64,000 bases of DNA from Nymphaea colorata (lineage: Eukaryota; Streptophyta; Magnoliopsida; Nymphaeales; Nymphaeaceae), in assembly GCF_008831285.2 (NCBI RefSeq), contig NC_045145.1:2396723-2460722 (forward strand), in the 5' to 3' direction. Shown one piece after another: positions 40,180 through 52,065 of the stretch (the stretch's first letter is position 1; each line of letters starts with the position of its first letter). Position numbers and translations under genes: made by a program. The notes under the pieces are model-generated. The model saw nothing but the letters and a program-made list of their open reading frames with translations. It did not search any database and was not told where the DNA came from.

Positions 40180-41409
40180 TGCCAACTCTTTTTGCATGCG
40201 ACTGTATTTAAACTTAACCTCACCTATTTGTCCTGGTCATCACGATGGGGTTCATACATTGGGCCTATGTCTGGGACTAAGCTTCACTTACGGGCCACCT
40301 ATTTGGTCCCATTGTCAATGCCAATAGGTTATTTACTTCAATCAAGTATATAAACAAGTGTCTAAGGAAATTAAAGAGCCTTACCCTTAGAACCCTTGGA
40401 CAAATCTATCTTAATATGAAGGACTTTGGCTCAAAGTATATTGGCATACCTTGAAAGCTGGACAACCAAATCTACCATTGGAATTTTGATTAGGTCTACC
40501 AAAATCATTTTGAAATTATGCATACTAGGAAAAACCTTTAGGGAGTGTTGCAATGAACATTTAACTATCATGTTTTCATTGCTTGTCTGATGTGTATGTT
40601 GTTTACCTGGGCTCATGTTTTCAAGCGGATTGAATACTTTAAAAACAACCCTGTTCATCATTTTAGTTTTCAAAAATCATTGAGTTGTTTTATATCTTCA
40701 ATATTTCTCATGATCAGCCCATTATTTTTCATGGTATTCCCAGGATGGCTCATGTCGACTCCCTTGCTTTGTTTTTGAAGAATCAAGAAGTTTTATAAAA
40801 AAATCTCATTTGGAATTTACTTAGACCTTCCCTCGATGATCCATTCTCATTACTCCTCTATCTCCCATTGATCTAGCCCATTGCTTCATCATAACAGAAA
40901 ACTTGATAATGTAACTATTCCTTCTAGTCTAGTGCCCCTTGCATGGTGTTTTGGAGTTTTTCCAGTATATCTCCAAACCTACTTGAGGGTTGTAGAGTAC
41001 ATAAAGTGGCTGAGATATGCAAGGAAGTTGTTGATGGCAGTCTTGTTTAGGCTTTAGCTAAGAGGTAGAACCCTTGATCTTACACTTTTTGGTTCCCTTG
41101 AGGAGAGATGACCATACTTTTGTATCATCATTCAGAGATTCCTAGTCCTTCCTAGTGATGCAGACCTCAGTAAGGGCTCACGTCCTTCATGATCGTCAGC
41201 CTACATCCTTCAGCTCGCACCACCAACAGAGCCTTAGGAGGAGGCTATCATAGTAGTAGTATAACAACTGAGAGAGGCTTAGCCAGCACATTAGTGCATG
41301 GCAGCCCTCGTCCAGCTCAGTTGATTCATGAGGAGCTGAGGCCAGACCCAAAAGACTGCCCTTAGCTCAAGCCCACTTGAGATGTGCCTGGTCCGGCCAT
41401 GCCCCAGAC
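40180..41409. other. Non-coding stretch left of the copia element
   Basis: No gene or element recognised. Short frames carry no motif. Confidence 0.4.
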
Positions 41410-41414
41410 CCAAT

Positions 41415-41703
41415 TATTAAACTTCGAGGAAAGAAAGCAGGAGGAAGAACACTCAAGATTATAGTGGTTCGTTCTTACAGACCAACATCCACTTCCTCTC
41501 TATCTCTCATTCTACTTTCTAATGAGACCAAAGGTTCCACTATGTATAGAAAAGATTACAAGGAATCCCTTGGCTTAGGGATAGGTTTTGGTACAAAAAT
41601 CTTTTCAATTTGATGATCAATAATTTCCTTATTTTGTTGATTTGTAATGGTAGCATTGTAGATTTCGTGCAGCTAGCTGGTGGTGTTATCTTTATCCTCA
41701 ACA
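41415..41703 (-). repeat. 3' LTR of the copia element
   Basis: 289 bp, plus-strand TATTAAACTTC...CCTCAACA, matching 48510-48792 with many substitutions and small gaps. A short purine-rich stretch, minus-strand TTGAGGAAGCA at about 41704-41713, lies directly before it and serves as PPT. Confidence 0.92.
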
Positions 41704-41829
41704 TGCTTCCTCAAGCCAATCTCCTTGAGATTGAAATTGTTTTGAAAATACTTGAATTTTAGGCTGGGGAGAGCCTTAGTAAATATGTCAGCAACTTGAC
41801 TGTTTGAATCAACAAATTTGATTTCCAGC

Positions 41830-42420
41830 TCCTTTCGGCAACTCTTTCTCTAACGTGTGCTTTGTCTGGGCATGAAAGACAGGATCTTTAGCTAGATAGG
41901 TAGCTCCTAAGTTATCACACCATAAGATTGGTGATTCCAACACCTTTAGTCCTAGTTCCTTTAATAGCATTTTCAGCCATATAAGCTCAGAAGTAGCCCC
42001 TGCAAGGTCTTTATATTCAGCTTCTACTGAAGATCAAGCTATAGTTCGTTGTTTGGACAAAGACCAAGAGATAATACTGCTGCCCAAAAGTGTGACATAA
42101 CCACTGGTTGACTGCTGGTCATCTGGGCATCCAGCCAAATCTGCATCTGAGAGATTGATTAAGATTCAAAGATTTAGAGAAAGGAAGTCACAATTTGATA
42201 GTGCCCTGTACATATCTTAGAATTATCTTGACATAGCTCCAATGCTCTTGGGATGGTTCGTGCATAAACTGACATGCTTTATTAACAACATATGTTGCAT
42301 ATAGAAGACCTCCTACTATACTTTGATAAATAGCTCCATTATCAAATTTTTGTCCAACATATTTACAAGTAGTTACGTTGGCAACTGTTGGAGTGTCTAC
42401 AGCCCCACAATTTCCCATAC
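41830..42420 (-). pseudogene. Copia RNase H domain
   Basis: Minus-strand pieces read IYQSIVGGLLYATY, NKACQFMHEPSQEHW and ILRYVQGT, then [33 protein letters not shown] and [17 protein letters not shown]. These include the Asp of DADLAG, the Glu of EAEY and the Asp of CDN, the RNase H catalytic set. Stops and small frameshifts break it (one at about 42188), so it is inactive. Confidence 0.9.
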
Positions 42421-42774
42421 ATGCTTAGACAATAGATCCAATATATATTTTCTTTAGCATAAATAAAGAACACCTTGCCTTGATGTAGCTTTAATTCTAA
42501 AAAACAGACACAATTTTCCAAAATCTTTAGTAGAAAATTCTATGCCGAAATGAGAAACCAACATCTGAATTTCTAATGGTGTATTTTCGGTGACAATAAT
42601 ATCATCCACAATAATAGCATCTGACAATGACTCATGAAATCCCTGACTTGTTAAGTAGACTTGGAGCTGTTCGAACCATGCCCTAGGAGCCTACTTTAAC
42701 CCATATATACCTTTCTGCAATTTGCAAACATGATTTGGAAAATTCTTTGATTCAAAACCAGGAGGTTGAGTCAT
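42421..42774 (-). pseudogene. Copia reverse transcriptase, C-terminal part
   Basis: Continues the RT downstream of the nested solo LTR. It reads QPPGFESKNFPNHVCKLQKG and then APRAWFEQLQVYL, and later IIVDDIIVTENTP, the catalytic YVDD block with Ile at the first place. Some residues before that block appear deleted, and stops are present near 42690 and 42425. The first codons lie against the target duplication GTCAT (42770-42774). Confidence 0.9.
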
Positions 42775-45606
42775 TGTTATAACCCTAAATTTTTCAAAAA
42801 GTACTGTATTCTGATTTAATCCTAGACCCAAAACAAATTTGCAACTATTCGATTTAAAATGAATTTTTAAACTTAAACCCAAGTTTAGATCGACATCAAA
42901 CATTTCAAACTCAAAATCTAAATTTGAGTTCAAAACAACAAAGTCTGTTGCTATAAGCGTCGCGCGCCCGTGCACAGACCTCTCCTTGTTTTACGCTTTG
43001 TCTTCGCACCAAAATATGTTTTGAAGCTTAAAACGAAGCCGACCACCTTTTTATAAAGAAAAAAATCAATCTTATACACTTTTTAAATAAATAAAAAAAG
43101 AGGAAGTTTTTTGCGCCGCATGATACGCAGTTGTGCAACCGCACGTCATGCAGTCGCACATTCTGCAGTCGCATTATGCGATCGCCTGCGAGGCTGCAGT
43201 GCACGGCAGCGGGTTGCACTCTGCCGCGCGTGTTCACCCAACGCCAGACGCTGTTGCGCCTGGCAGGCAACAACGCCCGCGTAAGGGCCTGCAACAATGC
43301 AGGCCCCCCTTTTCTTGCAAAAACTGCCCCTAAGGGGCGGTTTTGGTTTCTTTGGGTGGACAATAGCCCTGCCCACACCTCAAAAGGGTGTTTGCAAGGC
43401 TAATAGCCAATCCCTCTTAGTCAAAACATATTTTTTTGAAAAAATTTGAAAATAATTCAAAATTATTTGAAATTCAGATGAAAATATTGTGAAATTCAAA
43501 AAAATTCAAAATTTGAGTCTTGGCTCCAAAAATCTCTATAAATACCCCCACAATTCTCTCTCTTGAGTATGAACCAACCATAGAGGAACCTTTTGTGCTT
43601 CCTCACTTGAAATTCAAAATTTTCCTTTGCTCTCTCTTTGCATTTCTCTCTTCTCCTCCAACCTTGAGAGCAAGCTTCATCAAGCTACAACTCTTCAAAG
43701 GAGCACAAAGAGATCTCTTGGGGGTTCATCGTCTTGGAGCTTTATCTTAGGCAACTCCAAGATCATTCAAAAAAGAGGGCTCATTTCCAATATCATTCAT
43801 ATTAGAGGTATGTAATCTTCCTCTCATTTTCATCTATTTCCTCTTTTCCTCTTGCCACCTCCTTATGGCTGTGCAAGAAAGCTCAAATGATTTCCTATCT
43901 AGAATCAAGAGCTATATCTCGAGTGCACCAGGAGTATGAGCAAGGGGGAATAAATTCAATTTCTTGATTTATCTCAAAAAATATGTTTGCTATATTGTCT
44001 TACTTCTCAAATATGCTTGAGACGATGTTCATTTGCATGATATTCTAATTTTTCCTTAATTAATGAGCAAATGCACGGTGAGAATGAGTGCTTGAGGTTG
44101 AGATTTCTTCATTATTGTGTTGATTTTTGAGGTTGGGACTTGTTCAACCTGGAAAAGCCCTCCACGAATTTGTACATGTTAAAGTGCATCTTTATGTCAT
44201 TTTCACGCTTAGTTTATTTCTTAATCATCCGATTGGGAACCCCGATGAGTCCTTCGTCATTCCTATTTGATTTTCTTTCATACCCAATGTTGGAAGATAT
44301 GTATTTTCTTATGGCAAATACTATGATTTTATGTTCATATTTGAAAGCATGTTTTCCAAAAGATTTTCAAAAACAATTACCCTCCCTAATGCAGCCTTGG
44401 AGACTTAACTTAGGTTCTTGCATGAGCCCAAGTTCCCCTCCGGCCTATATCAAAAATTGAAGTCCGCTATTTTCAATTCTATTCTTGATTTTAATACTCA
44501 TGAAAACATATGCACATATACATGTTATATACGCATACACACACATGAATATATTTCTTTGTCATTCCCTCCTTATGATTTAACATACTTTTACAAACTC
44601 TCATATACGTATATATGAATATATATAAATGTGTATTCCGTTTTCAAATCTCTTTCTCTCTCTTTCTTAAATGATCTTCTCTTCTCTGTTTGATTTAAAC
44701 ATCATTTTCACAAGCTTTCATATACTTATCTATACATATATACATATATATGTATATATAAATATGTATATGAATACGTATCTTTCTTTCTTATAAATTT
44801 TTTATTTTGTGATTTTCAAGATCTCTTTCTCTATATTTCTCTCTATGAAAGTCTTTCATCTTTTCCATTCTTTCAATATTTTTCTATTATGATTTAAGAT
44901 TTTAATTTTTCATTTGCCGACTTCACTATGACAAAAAATCAAGTAATGACCCAATATTGGAATCGTGCTTGAGGGTCCACAACCCCATTCCATTTTCAAA
45001 AACTTTTTTCTCTTCATCAAAAATATTTATTCCAAAAATCTTAGATGGATGTGATGGTAGGAATGCTTTAGATGAATGTTGTGGTAGGAATGAATCATAT
45101 AGGATCAATGCATTCATGCATTTACACTCACTTAATATCACTTATGATCACAAGCACCTCTCCAAAAGAATTTAAGCAAGATGAGATGGAGCTTTAACTA
45201 CGTAGTAACCGAATTAGAGCAAAATTTTAAACCTACTTAAAGTCTTAAGAGAACACTAAAATGATTTCAAAATGATTCCTCAAACTTTTTCAAATGATAT
45301 TTACAAAGATTTCTCAATTCTAGTTTTCCCTAAAATATTTTACATTCACAAGTAATTCTTCAAGAACCTTTTCAAAAGTTTGAAATATCAAACTTTCAAT
45401 ATTTTTCTACACCGCATAGAAGAGATGTTTGAGCGAAAATGAAATGCATCAATAATAAACATAGCCCTTGGATTGATTACCCCCAGTAAAGGCGCCGGGA
45501 ACGGTCGATCCTCGTACCGACGGGCGAGTCCCTTTCTCTCTCATTAAAAAAAAAAACTTATTTTTTTGGAGCACTCCAAAAACCAAAATTTTTAGGGATG
45601 CGAACA
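42775..45606 (+). mobile_element. Solo LTR 2 (2,832 bp), nested in the copia RT
   Basis: Plus-strand TGTTATAACCC...GGGATGCGAACA, with TGTT/AACA ends, flanked by GTCAT (42770-42774) and GTCTT (45607-45611), a 5-bp target duplication with one change. It splits the copia RT exactly between two adjoining motifs, so the insertion is unambiguous. It shares with solo LTR 1 the start region, the GGCTCCAAAA plus TATAAATA promoter (43537-43544), the TTGAGGTTGGGA region and the CCCCAGTAAAGG tail (about 45480). It lacks the 175-bp duplication and the AATCATGG minisatellite. No internal domain is present. Confidence 0.92.
43537..43544 (+). promoter_or_regulatory. TATA box of solo LTR 2
   Basis: TATAAATA, conserved in position and context with 36154-36161 of solo LTR 1. 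Confidence 0.7.
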
Positions 45607-45611
45607 GTCTT

Positions 45612-46055
45612 GTACACGGTTTCCTTAAGCATTCCTTGGAGAAGGGCGTTATTAACATCTAATTGCCTGACAATCCATCCTTTCGTGACAACAATAGCTA
45701 AAACCATTCTCACTGTTGTGGGTTTGACTATAGAACTGAAAGTCTCCTCAGAGTCCACTCCTTCTTGTTGACTGTACCCATTGGATATGAAGCGAGCTTT
45801 ATATCGCGCTATAGAACCATCTGGATTATGTTTTATTTTTTAAATTCATTTGATTCCAACAATATTATTTTCATTATTTGTAGGCACTAGAGACCATGTT
45901 TTATTTTTATGATGGGCATTGATTTCTTCAGTCATGACCTAGAACCATTTTGGGTGATCAAGAGCTTCAAAATGATTGCTAGGCTCATGTTTGTCTAATT
46001 CTTTCTTGGCATAATATACTTTTGGGATTTTAGTGCCATCCATTGAACTCGTCAT
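45612..46055 (-). pseudogene. Copia reverse transcriptase, N-terminal part
   Basis: On the minus strand: EPSNHFEALDHPKWF, NAHHKNKTWSLVPTN, KHNPDGSIARYKARFISNG, then ETFSSIVKPTTVRMVLA and RQLDVNNALLQGMLKETVY. This is the canonical start of a copia RT, including the first catalytic Asp in QLDVNNA. It stops at 45612 where the nested solo LTR enters and continues at 42774. In-frame stops lie in the KWF and VGIK regions. Confidence 0.92.
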
Positions 46056-46650
46056 TATAGTGTATGTTGCCCTTGACCTCTAGCCTGAGGGATAATGTCA
46101 ATGACACAGTTGTTGATTAGTAGCATTTGGTTGAGCATATTCATGCATGGGAGATGGTTCAAGGGTAGATGAAGAAATGTAAGGACTATTTTGATTTTCT
46201 TCCCAAAGTTATCATGCTGGTCTATGGTGAGCCGACTGCAGCATGTTTCACAATTTGAAACAATACTAAGCAATACTTGAAATATAGGAGGTGATACCTT
46301 TTGAGGCCGATTCTCACTTATTTTAGAATCCATCGATGCCTGTTTTTGAATCCATGCTAATATTTCTTGCTCAATGAGAGGAGCTCTCAATCCTTGAAAG
46401 AGAAAAGTGTTCTCATGGAAAATAACATATCTACAAATGTAAGTTCTTTTGTCAACAAGGTCAAAACAAAAGTTTCATTTATATTGATGCCCATAGCCAA
46501 CAAATACACATGGCCTCGACTTTGGTTGCACTTTATTTTTCTTGTAGTTCATAAGGGGTCTTGTCCTTCAACTTTTTCTTGTAGTTCATAAGGACTCTGC
46601 TTATAGTGTGCACTACCGATTGAAAAACATTGACTCAAAAAATTGGAGGC
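46056..46650 (-). pseudogene. Copia integrase-RT linker
   Basis: Weakly conserved linker between integrase and RT. The frame at 46390-46055 is the remaining open stretch. A short duplication of CTTTTTCTTGTAGTTCATAA-like sequence is seen around 46530-46590. Nothing catalytic lies here. Confidence 0.6.
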
Positions 46651-46652
46651 AT

Positions 46653-47160
46653 TCAAGCTTGAACCAGCATGCTCATCCCAGTTTCCACAAGGTGTTGGTG
46701 TTTTCGCTCCATGACACCATTTTGTTGTGGTGTGTGAGGACAGGAAAGCCACCTATGTATTCCATTTGTAGCAAGAAAGTTAGGAAAACTCATGCTAGTA
46801 AACTCATGACCAGTATCCAAGTGAAAGGTTTTAATTTTAGAGTCAAATTGGTTTTCAACATACAACTTAAATGTCTCTAAGTATCCCTGAGCTTCGGATT
46901 TGGATTTTAATGCAAACATCCAAGAGCAGCGAGAATAATCGTCAACTAATAGTAGATAATATCGGTATCCATCTTTCAGCTCATATGGAGCTGCTCCCCA
47001 CAGGTCAGCATGCAATGGCAGTTTATGTATTTTGCATATAGAGCAAACCAAGCACAACATATTTTGAGTTAAATCATAATAATCAAACCATTTTTTTTCA
47101 GTTTTTCTGTGATATGAAAATTTAAATGTCCTAGAAGTTGATGCCAACTATCAACATTTT
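46653..47160 (-). pseudogene. Copia GAG-pre-integrase and integrase core
   Basis: Begins with WHQLLGHLNF (pre-integrase His region) and the CSICKIHKLP Cys pair, then the DDE core: the Asp of HADLWGAAP, the Asp of HLDTGHEF and the Glu of PQQNGVMERKHQH are all present. The 164-codon frame is the best preserved part of this element. It would have catalysed cDNA insertion; on its own it is not expressed from any visible start. Confidence 0.93.
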
Positions 47161-47930
47161 CAAAATTTAAATGTCCTCGAAGCTGATTATCAACATTTTG
47201 ACCACCATTTTTATTTGTTGAAGTGTGACCCACTGGTTTCTGATTGATGCAGTTGTTATTCTGATCTGATTTGCATGCTACAATAGCTTTTAGTATAGCT
47301 GAACCGGTGTTACTGCTCTTGATTGTCTGATTTACTCCCGGCCAGTGGTAAAGACCAAGTTTAGTCATCACTTGAAATAGAACCTTCCCTATCTGCATAT
47401 GCTTGACAATAAATTTTTGTGAATAAAATTCAAAGAAGCAACCATTGTCAACAGTAAATTTAGCAATGGATGGAAGATTTTTCTTAATAGAGGGCTAATG
47501 AAGGACATTTCTCTACTGAAAATGCTTATTTGTACATAAAACAATATTACCTATTCATGAATGGGCAAGGTGGATCCATTGTCAAGCACCAGAGCTTCAG
47601 AGCCCTGAAGGATGGATTGAGAGAAGATAACTGATATATTGTTACATGATGTAAAGCACCAGTGTCCAGACACCAACATTAGTCTATCTTGTTGTTGGAG
47701 GCCCATGCTACGAACACTTTGGGTATATCCCAGTAGTTCTGAGCAGTGTGGTTTTTTATACCACAAAATTGACATGTCACCTTGCTGATTTTGATTGTTG
47801 TTATCATGTAATCTACCTCTGCCCCTTCCTCGGTAAAAGTTCCAATGCCTACGCCCATGCCACTTTGGTCTATGAAGTCATTGAAATTGGTTTCAGCCGA
47901 GAAGGTAGTTTCTACCACAAAATGGAGCAG
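47161..47930 (-). pseudogene. Copia Gag zinc knuckle and protease region
   Basis: The zinc knuckle reads CQFCGIKNHTAQNY near 47770-47800; the last position, normally Cys, is Tyr. The protease region follows (VSGHWCFTSCNN to LVLDNGSTLPI), with the usual DSGA active-site motif not recognisable. Frames at 47398-47069 and 47775-47551 are overlapping pieces of this degraded stretch. Confidence 0.75.
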
Positions 47931-48092
47931 TTCAATCCGTTTTTATTGATTCAACAAAAGGTCATAGATTTCAGAGAAACTTGGAAGAGATTTGAAAGCA
48001 GAAACAGCAGTAACAAAGTTTCATAGGCAGCAAGCAATCCATTTAGAGTAAACATGACTAAATCTTGATAAGAAACTTCTACAATTACCGCA

Positions 48093-48420
48093 TTAAGAGA
48101 GTCTGCGAGAAGAAGATGCATAAGACTGTTCTAAGGCGACCCAAGTATCACAAGCTGATTTTATATGCACAACATGGCTTAGTACAACATTACTCACGGT
48201 AGCTTTCACACAGCTGAGAGCAAGCTGATCAGCTCTCTTCCAAATAATGAATTCCGGATTGACAGATTCCATGCCCTCATTAGTGACAAATTCAACAGGA
48301 GGTTTGGACGATCCTTCAACACAATTAAATAAGTGTTGAGAGAACATCACTGGCTCAAGTTGGGAAGGCCAAAATAGAAAATTTGTGGCATCTAACATGA
48401 CTTAAACCAAACCAGCAATG
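48093..48420 (-). pseudogene. Copia Gag N-terminal region
   Basis: LDATNFLFWPSQLEPVM, then HLFNCVEGSSKPP, IIWKRADQLALSCVKATVS and ACDTWVALEQSYASSS match the copia Gag (UBN2/retrotran_gag type). It lies about 100 bp inside the PBS, as expected for the first domain. The natural start is unclear; a few codons upstream of 48398 also fit. Confidence 0.85.
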
Positions 48421-48496
48421 GCGTTCCATTTTACACTAGGAACAAAATTTTGTGAGGCCATGAAAGCAGCGACAAGGAGAGCTTAGAATGGATCAG

Positions 48497-48509
48497 AACT
48501 TTGATACCA
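48497..48509 (-). other. Primer-binding site of the copia element
   Basis: Minus-strand TGGTATCAAAGTT, one base inside the 5' LTR edge at 48510. It resembles the usual initiator tRNA-Met site. Confidence 0.8.
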
Positions 48510-48792
48510 TATTAAACTTCAAGGAAAGAAAGCAGGAGGAAGAACACCCAAGATATAGTGGTTTGATCTTACAAACCTACGTCCACTTTCTCTCTATCTC
48601 TCATTCTACTTTCTAATGAGAGTAGAGGTTCTGCTACGTATAGGAAAGATTACAAGGGATCGCTTGATAGAGATAGGTTTTGGTATACAAATCTTTCCTA
48701 TTCGATGGTCAGTAATTTTGTTTATTTGTGAATTTACAACAACATTGTAGATTTCGTGCAGCTGGCTGGTGACGTTATCTTTATCCTCAACA
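48510..48792 (-). repeat. 5' LTR of the copia element
   Basis: 283 bp, partner of 41415-41703, ending CCTCAACA on the plus strand directly before the CCAAT target duplication. Confidence 0.92.
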
Positions 48793-48797
48793 CCAAT

Positions 48798-50699
48798 TAG
48801 CTAGCATGCACAATCTTTAAAGAAGATTAGCGTGCACCTATGCACACAGGCCACATGCCTGCCACCCAAGTAGTTATCTGCCTCCTTCCACTTGGCGAGA
48901 AACCTTACATATACTATCTACTAGTTATGTGCCATGCACATATGTGGTTATGACCTTCCAGCAGAACCTTGTGTGTATGAAAATATATAAACTGAAGAAG
49001 AAAACATCAGTTATAAGGCAATCCCCAAAACACATAATCTGTGGATGTCTTTGTTGGAAGGCTGGCAGCTTTGATTTCAACTATGGTTGGGCATGTTATG
49101 GCAACAAAATTTGGTAATCTTCCTCTTTGTTGTGTACATTGCTGCATATGCAGGTACTTTGATATTTTTCAGATGGCATACATTTCACCTGATTTGGAGT
49201 TGGAAGATTTATAGAGCCATTTAATTTGATTCCTAGTTTCATGAACTTGTTTCTGAAGGTATTGTTGTTAACTCGTTTTTCTCATTATTTGGATTTAATA
49301 AAATCTGTTGGCTTCATGGGTGTAATTTTTTAAGAATTAACATGACTTTTCAAAATCATAACAGAAGCACAATTACAGAAAGAACAACTTTTTCTAAAGA
49401 GGAATGGTTTCACGTTTCCACCATTTTCTCTTGCATTTGACCGCATGACTTGCTATGTCGGCCAGCCCTTGGTATGATCATAGATCATTTTTTTCCTGAC
49501 TAGGTTATGTCTTATGATATAAGCAAAACATTAAAAAAAAGTATTTTTTGCATTAAATCACAATCCCTTGGTAGAATAGCTTAATATGTAATATCTCCTA
49601 TTTTTCTAGGAGCTCTCAAATTTGCCCAAGAATAAAGTGATAGTTTCACAAGCAAAAAAAAACTAAAAAAAGATAAAAACTATGAGGATGATACTATGAT
49701 AATAAGAACATGAAATTGAAAAGATCAAAAGTGACATATTTAAACAAAAATCTGTCGCCATATTGTGATGTCATTACAACATTTCACTGGAGCATTTACA
49801 CTGCTATAAATGAAAATTCCCTAGAACATGAAAATCTATAAGTAGTAGTAAAATCTCTTGCATAACATCTTCATAAATTGAAACTATTATTCTGATCAGA
49901 ACTAGCATAGACCACTCATGAGCTTAGTCTTCTCCATCTCAACTACTTGCAACTTCAATGCAAATACCTTTGAAGGTCAAGAGTTGATCCACATATTTTA
50001 TGCTTGATGAGAGGAATTTGGGCACGTTGTAGCTTTATAATTCATTAAAGGATTATACAATGTCATGTAGCTCAGAAGTAGGACAGAGTGGTTAACTGGG
50101 ATGCATCTTGACATCACTTTACATTTATTGTTCCTTTCTTGTTGTAATGTTTGTACTTGCTGCAAGGTATACTGGGTGGTTTTAGGTGCACCTACAGCAA
50201 AGTAATCAGTGACCAAGTTTGGCACGTGAAATGGCAGCTGTCTGCTACACATAACATCTAGGCATTTTCCTCAACAAATATCACTTATCTTTATGTGGTT
50301 TCTAGGCAAGTATGTTGTGGTGCATTGGCTGAAACTCTTCTCATTGCATGGGCCATTATTAATTTTTTTAATGCCCTCATTCTCTTCTCAAGCCATGTGT
50401 AATTTTGTATGGATGTGACTCTACTTTGAGGTTTCCTATTTAGCTAATCCAAGGTAATGGAGACTTGGAGCATGTTCTTTTGGCCTGCAACTTTTAATTG
50501 TTCTCCTTTATTGTATTTTCTCATTTTTTTCCTTCACTAAAGTTAGATTTCTCTTGAAACTGAATTGGAAGCCTTTGTTTGTAGTTAAGCTTTTGTATCA
50601 TGTTGCATGCGTTGAGACTAGCAGCGTGGGTAGAAAAACTCATAAAAGAGGAAAAGATGTAGGTGGAGCTAGCGATAAAGCTAATTTTTCTTAATTCTT
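48798..50699. other. Non-coding stretch between copia and Tat fragment
   Basis: No assignable coding or element signal. A frame at 48929-49117 has a plausible composition but no recognisable motif. Confidence 0.35.
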
Positions 50700-52065
50700 T
50701 TTGTTTACCTTCAAAATCATGGATGCATATATCGATGACATATTGATTAAATCTAAGACAAGAGAAAACCACATTGAAACCCTCAGCCAGGTATTTGAGA
50801 ATAGTACAAGCTTTGTTTGAATCCTCAAAAATGTGTATTTGGGGTTGAATCAAGTAAACTTTTGGGTTTCATGGTCAGTAAAAGGGGGATCGAGATGGAT
50901 CTTACCAAAGCTAAAGCAATAATCGATATGCCACCCCTACCAATATAAAGGAAATATGAAGCTTGCAAAGGCGAATCCAGTCAATTAGATGATTTATTTT
51001 CAATCTAGGCATGAGATGTGAACCATTCAACCAGTTGCTAAGGAAAGGCGTCAAGTTTGAATGAAGTTTTGAGTGCCAACAGTCATTTGATAAGATCAAG
51101 AGATGCCTTCTAAATCCACCAATGTTAAAACCCCCGGTATTGGGAAGACCATTGCTGCTCTACATCACAGTGAATGAGTCAGCATGTTATGACTTTTTGG
51201 CACAATATGAGGAAGGAAGTCGCATCGAGCATGCAATTTATTACATTAACAAAACTTTTATCCAATATGAAAAGGAACACTCTTCGATAGAAAAAACTTG
51301 TCTAGCATTGATTTGAATGTGTCAAAAGCTAAGACATTAAGATACTCTCCAAACTAAATACTCTTAAATACATCTTGGAACAGCCCTTCCTTAATGGGCG
51401 CATCGCCAAATGACAAGTTTTGCTGATGCAATAGATCTTGAATATGTGTTTCAAAACAATCAATGGACAAGCAATTGCAGATCAGTTAGCAAACTTTTCC
51501 CAATACGAAGAAATCAGAACGAACGATAAGTTTTCAGACAAACACGTACTAAGATTGGAAACACTTCCGATATGGAAGATGTACTTTGATGGTTCCAAAA
51601 ACTTGTTGGAAGATGGGATAGGCATTTTACTTCTCATTCCAGGAGATGAAATGATCTAGCACTCTTTGAAACTCGATTTTTCATGTACCCATAACATGGC
51701 TAAATATGAAGCCCTCATACAAGGATTGCGTTCTCTACTTAGTTTTCAACTAAAAAGGGTGCATGCCTTCGACGACTCTCAGCTTATCATCAATCAAGTG
51801 AACGAGGAAAGGAAGGTCAAAGATGAAAAGCTGGTGTCATATCAAGAGATCGCCACCACCTTGATTCGTCAGTTTTAAGAAGTACAAGTAGCTCACATGA
51901 AAAGAGAAGACAACCCTATTGCGAATGACCTCAAAAGTTTAGGATCTACCATATCTTTTCGAACCAACGATTCAATCTGTTCTTTTAAGATTGGAAGATT
52001 AGAACACCCTACTTTTGAAGCGGTGAAGCATGTTCATCATATCCAAGAGGTGAATACGCCTTGGT
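50700..52065 (+). mobile_element. Ty3/gypsy fragment, Tat lineage (RT, RNase H, second RNase H)
   Basis: A broken plus-strand coding run. It starts with AYIDDILIKSKTRENHIE, the RT catalytic block, then GFMVSKRGIEMDL-like sequence in shifted frames. LLLYITVNESACYDFLAQYE and HAIYYINKTFIQYEKEHSSIEK (51122-51316) are RNase H. WKMYFDGSKNLLEDGIGILL, NMAKYEALIQGLRSLL and AFDDSQLIINQVN (51438-51878) are a second, archaeal-type RNase H with its acidic residues visible. That duplicate RNase H marks the Tat/Ogre lineage. Gag, protease, integrase and LTRs were not found, and several stops make it non-functional. Confidence 0.85.

Larger units (their letters stand above)
41415..48792 (-). mobile_element. 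Ty1/copia element, old, interrupted by a solo LTR
   Basis: Flanked by a perfect 5-bp duplication CCAAT (41410-41414 and 48793-48797). LTRs are 41415-41703 (3') and 48510-48792 (5'); PBS is at 48497-48509. On the minus strand the order is Gag, zinc knuckle, protease, integrase, reverse transcriptase and RNase H, the copia order. Termini are TGTTGAGG...GTTTAATA, that is TG...TA. The two LTRs differ at roughly 40 of 285 sites by eye, so it is old, and the coding region has many stops. Without the nested 2,832-bp LTR it is about 4.5 kb, a normal copia size. Short LTRs hint at the Ale/Retrofit clade, but that is not firm. Confidence 0.93.
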
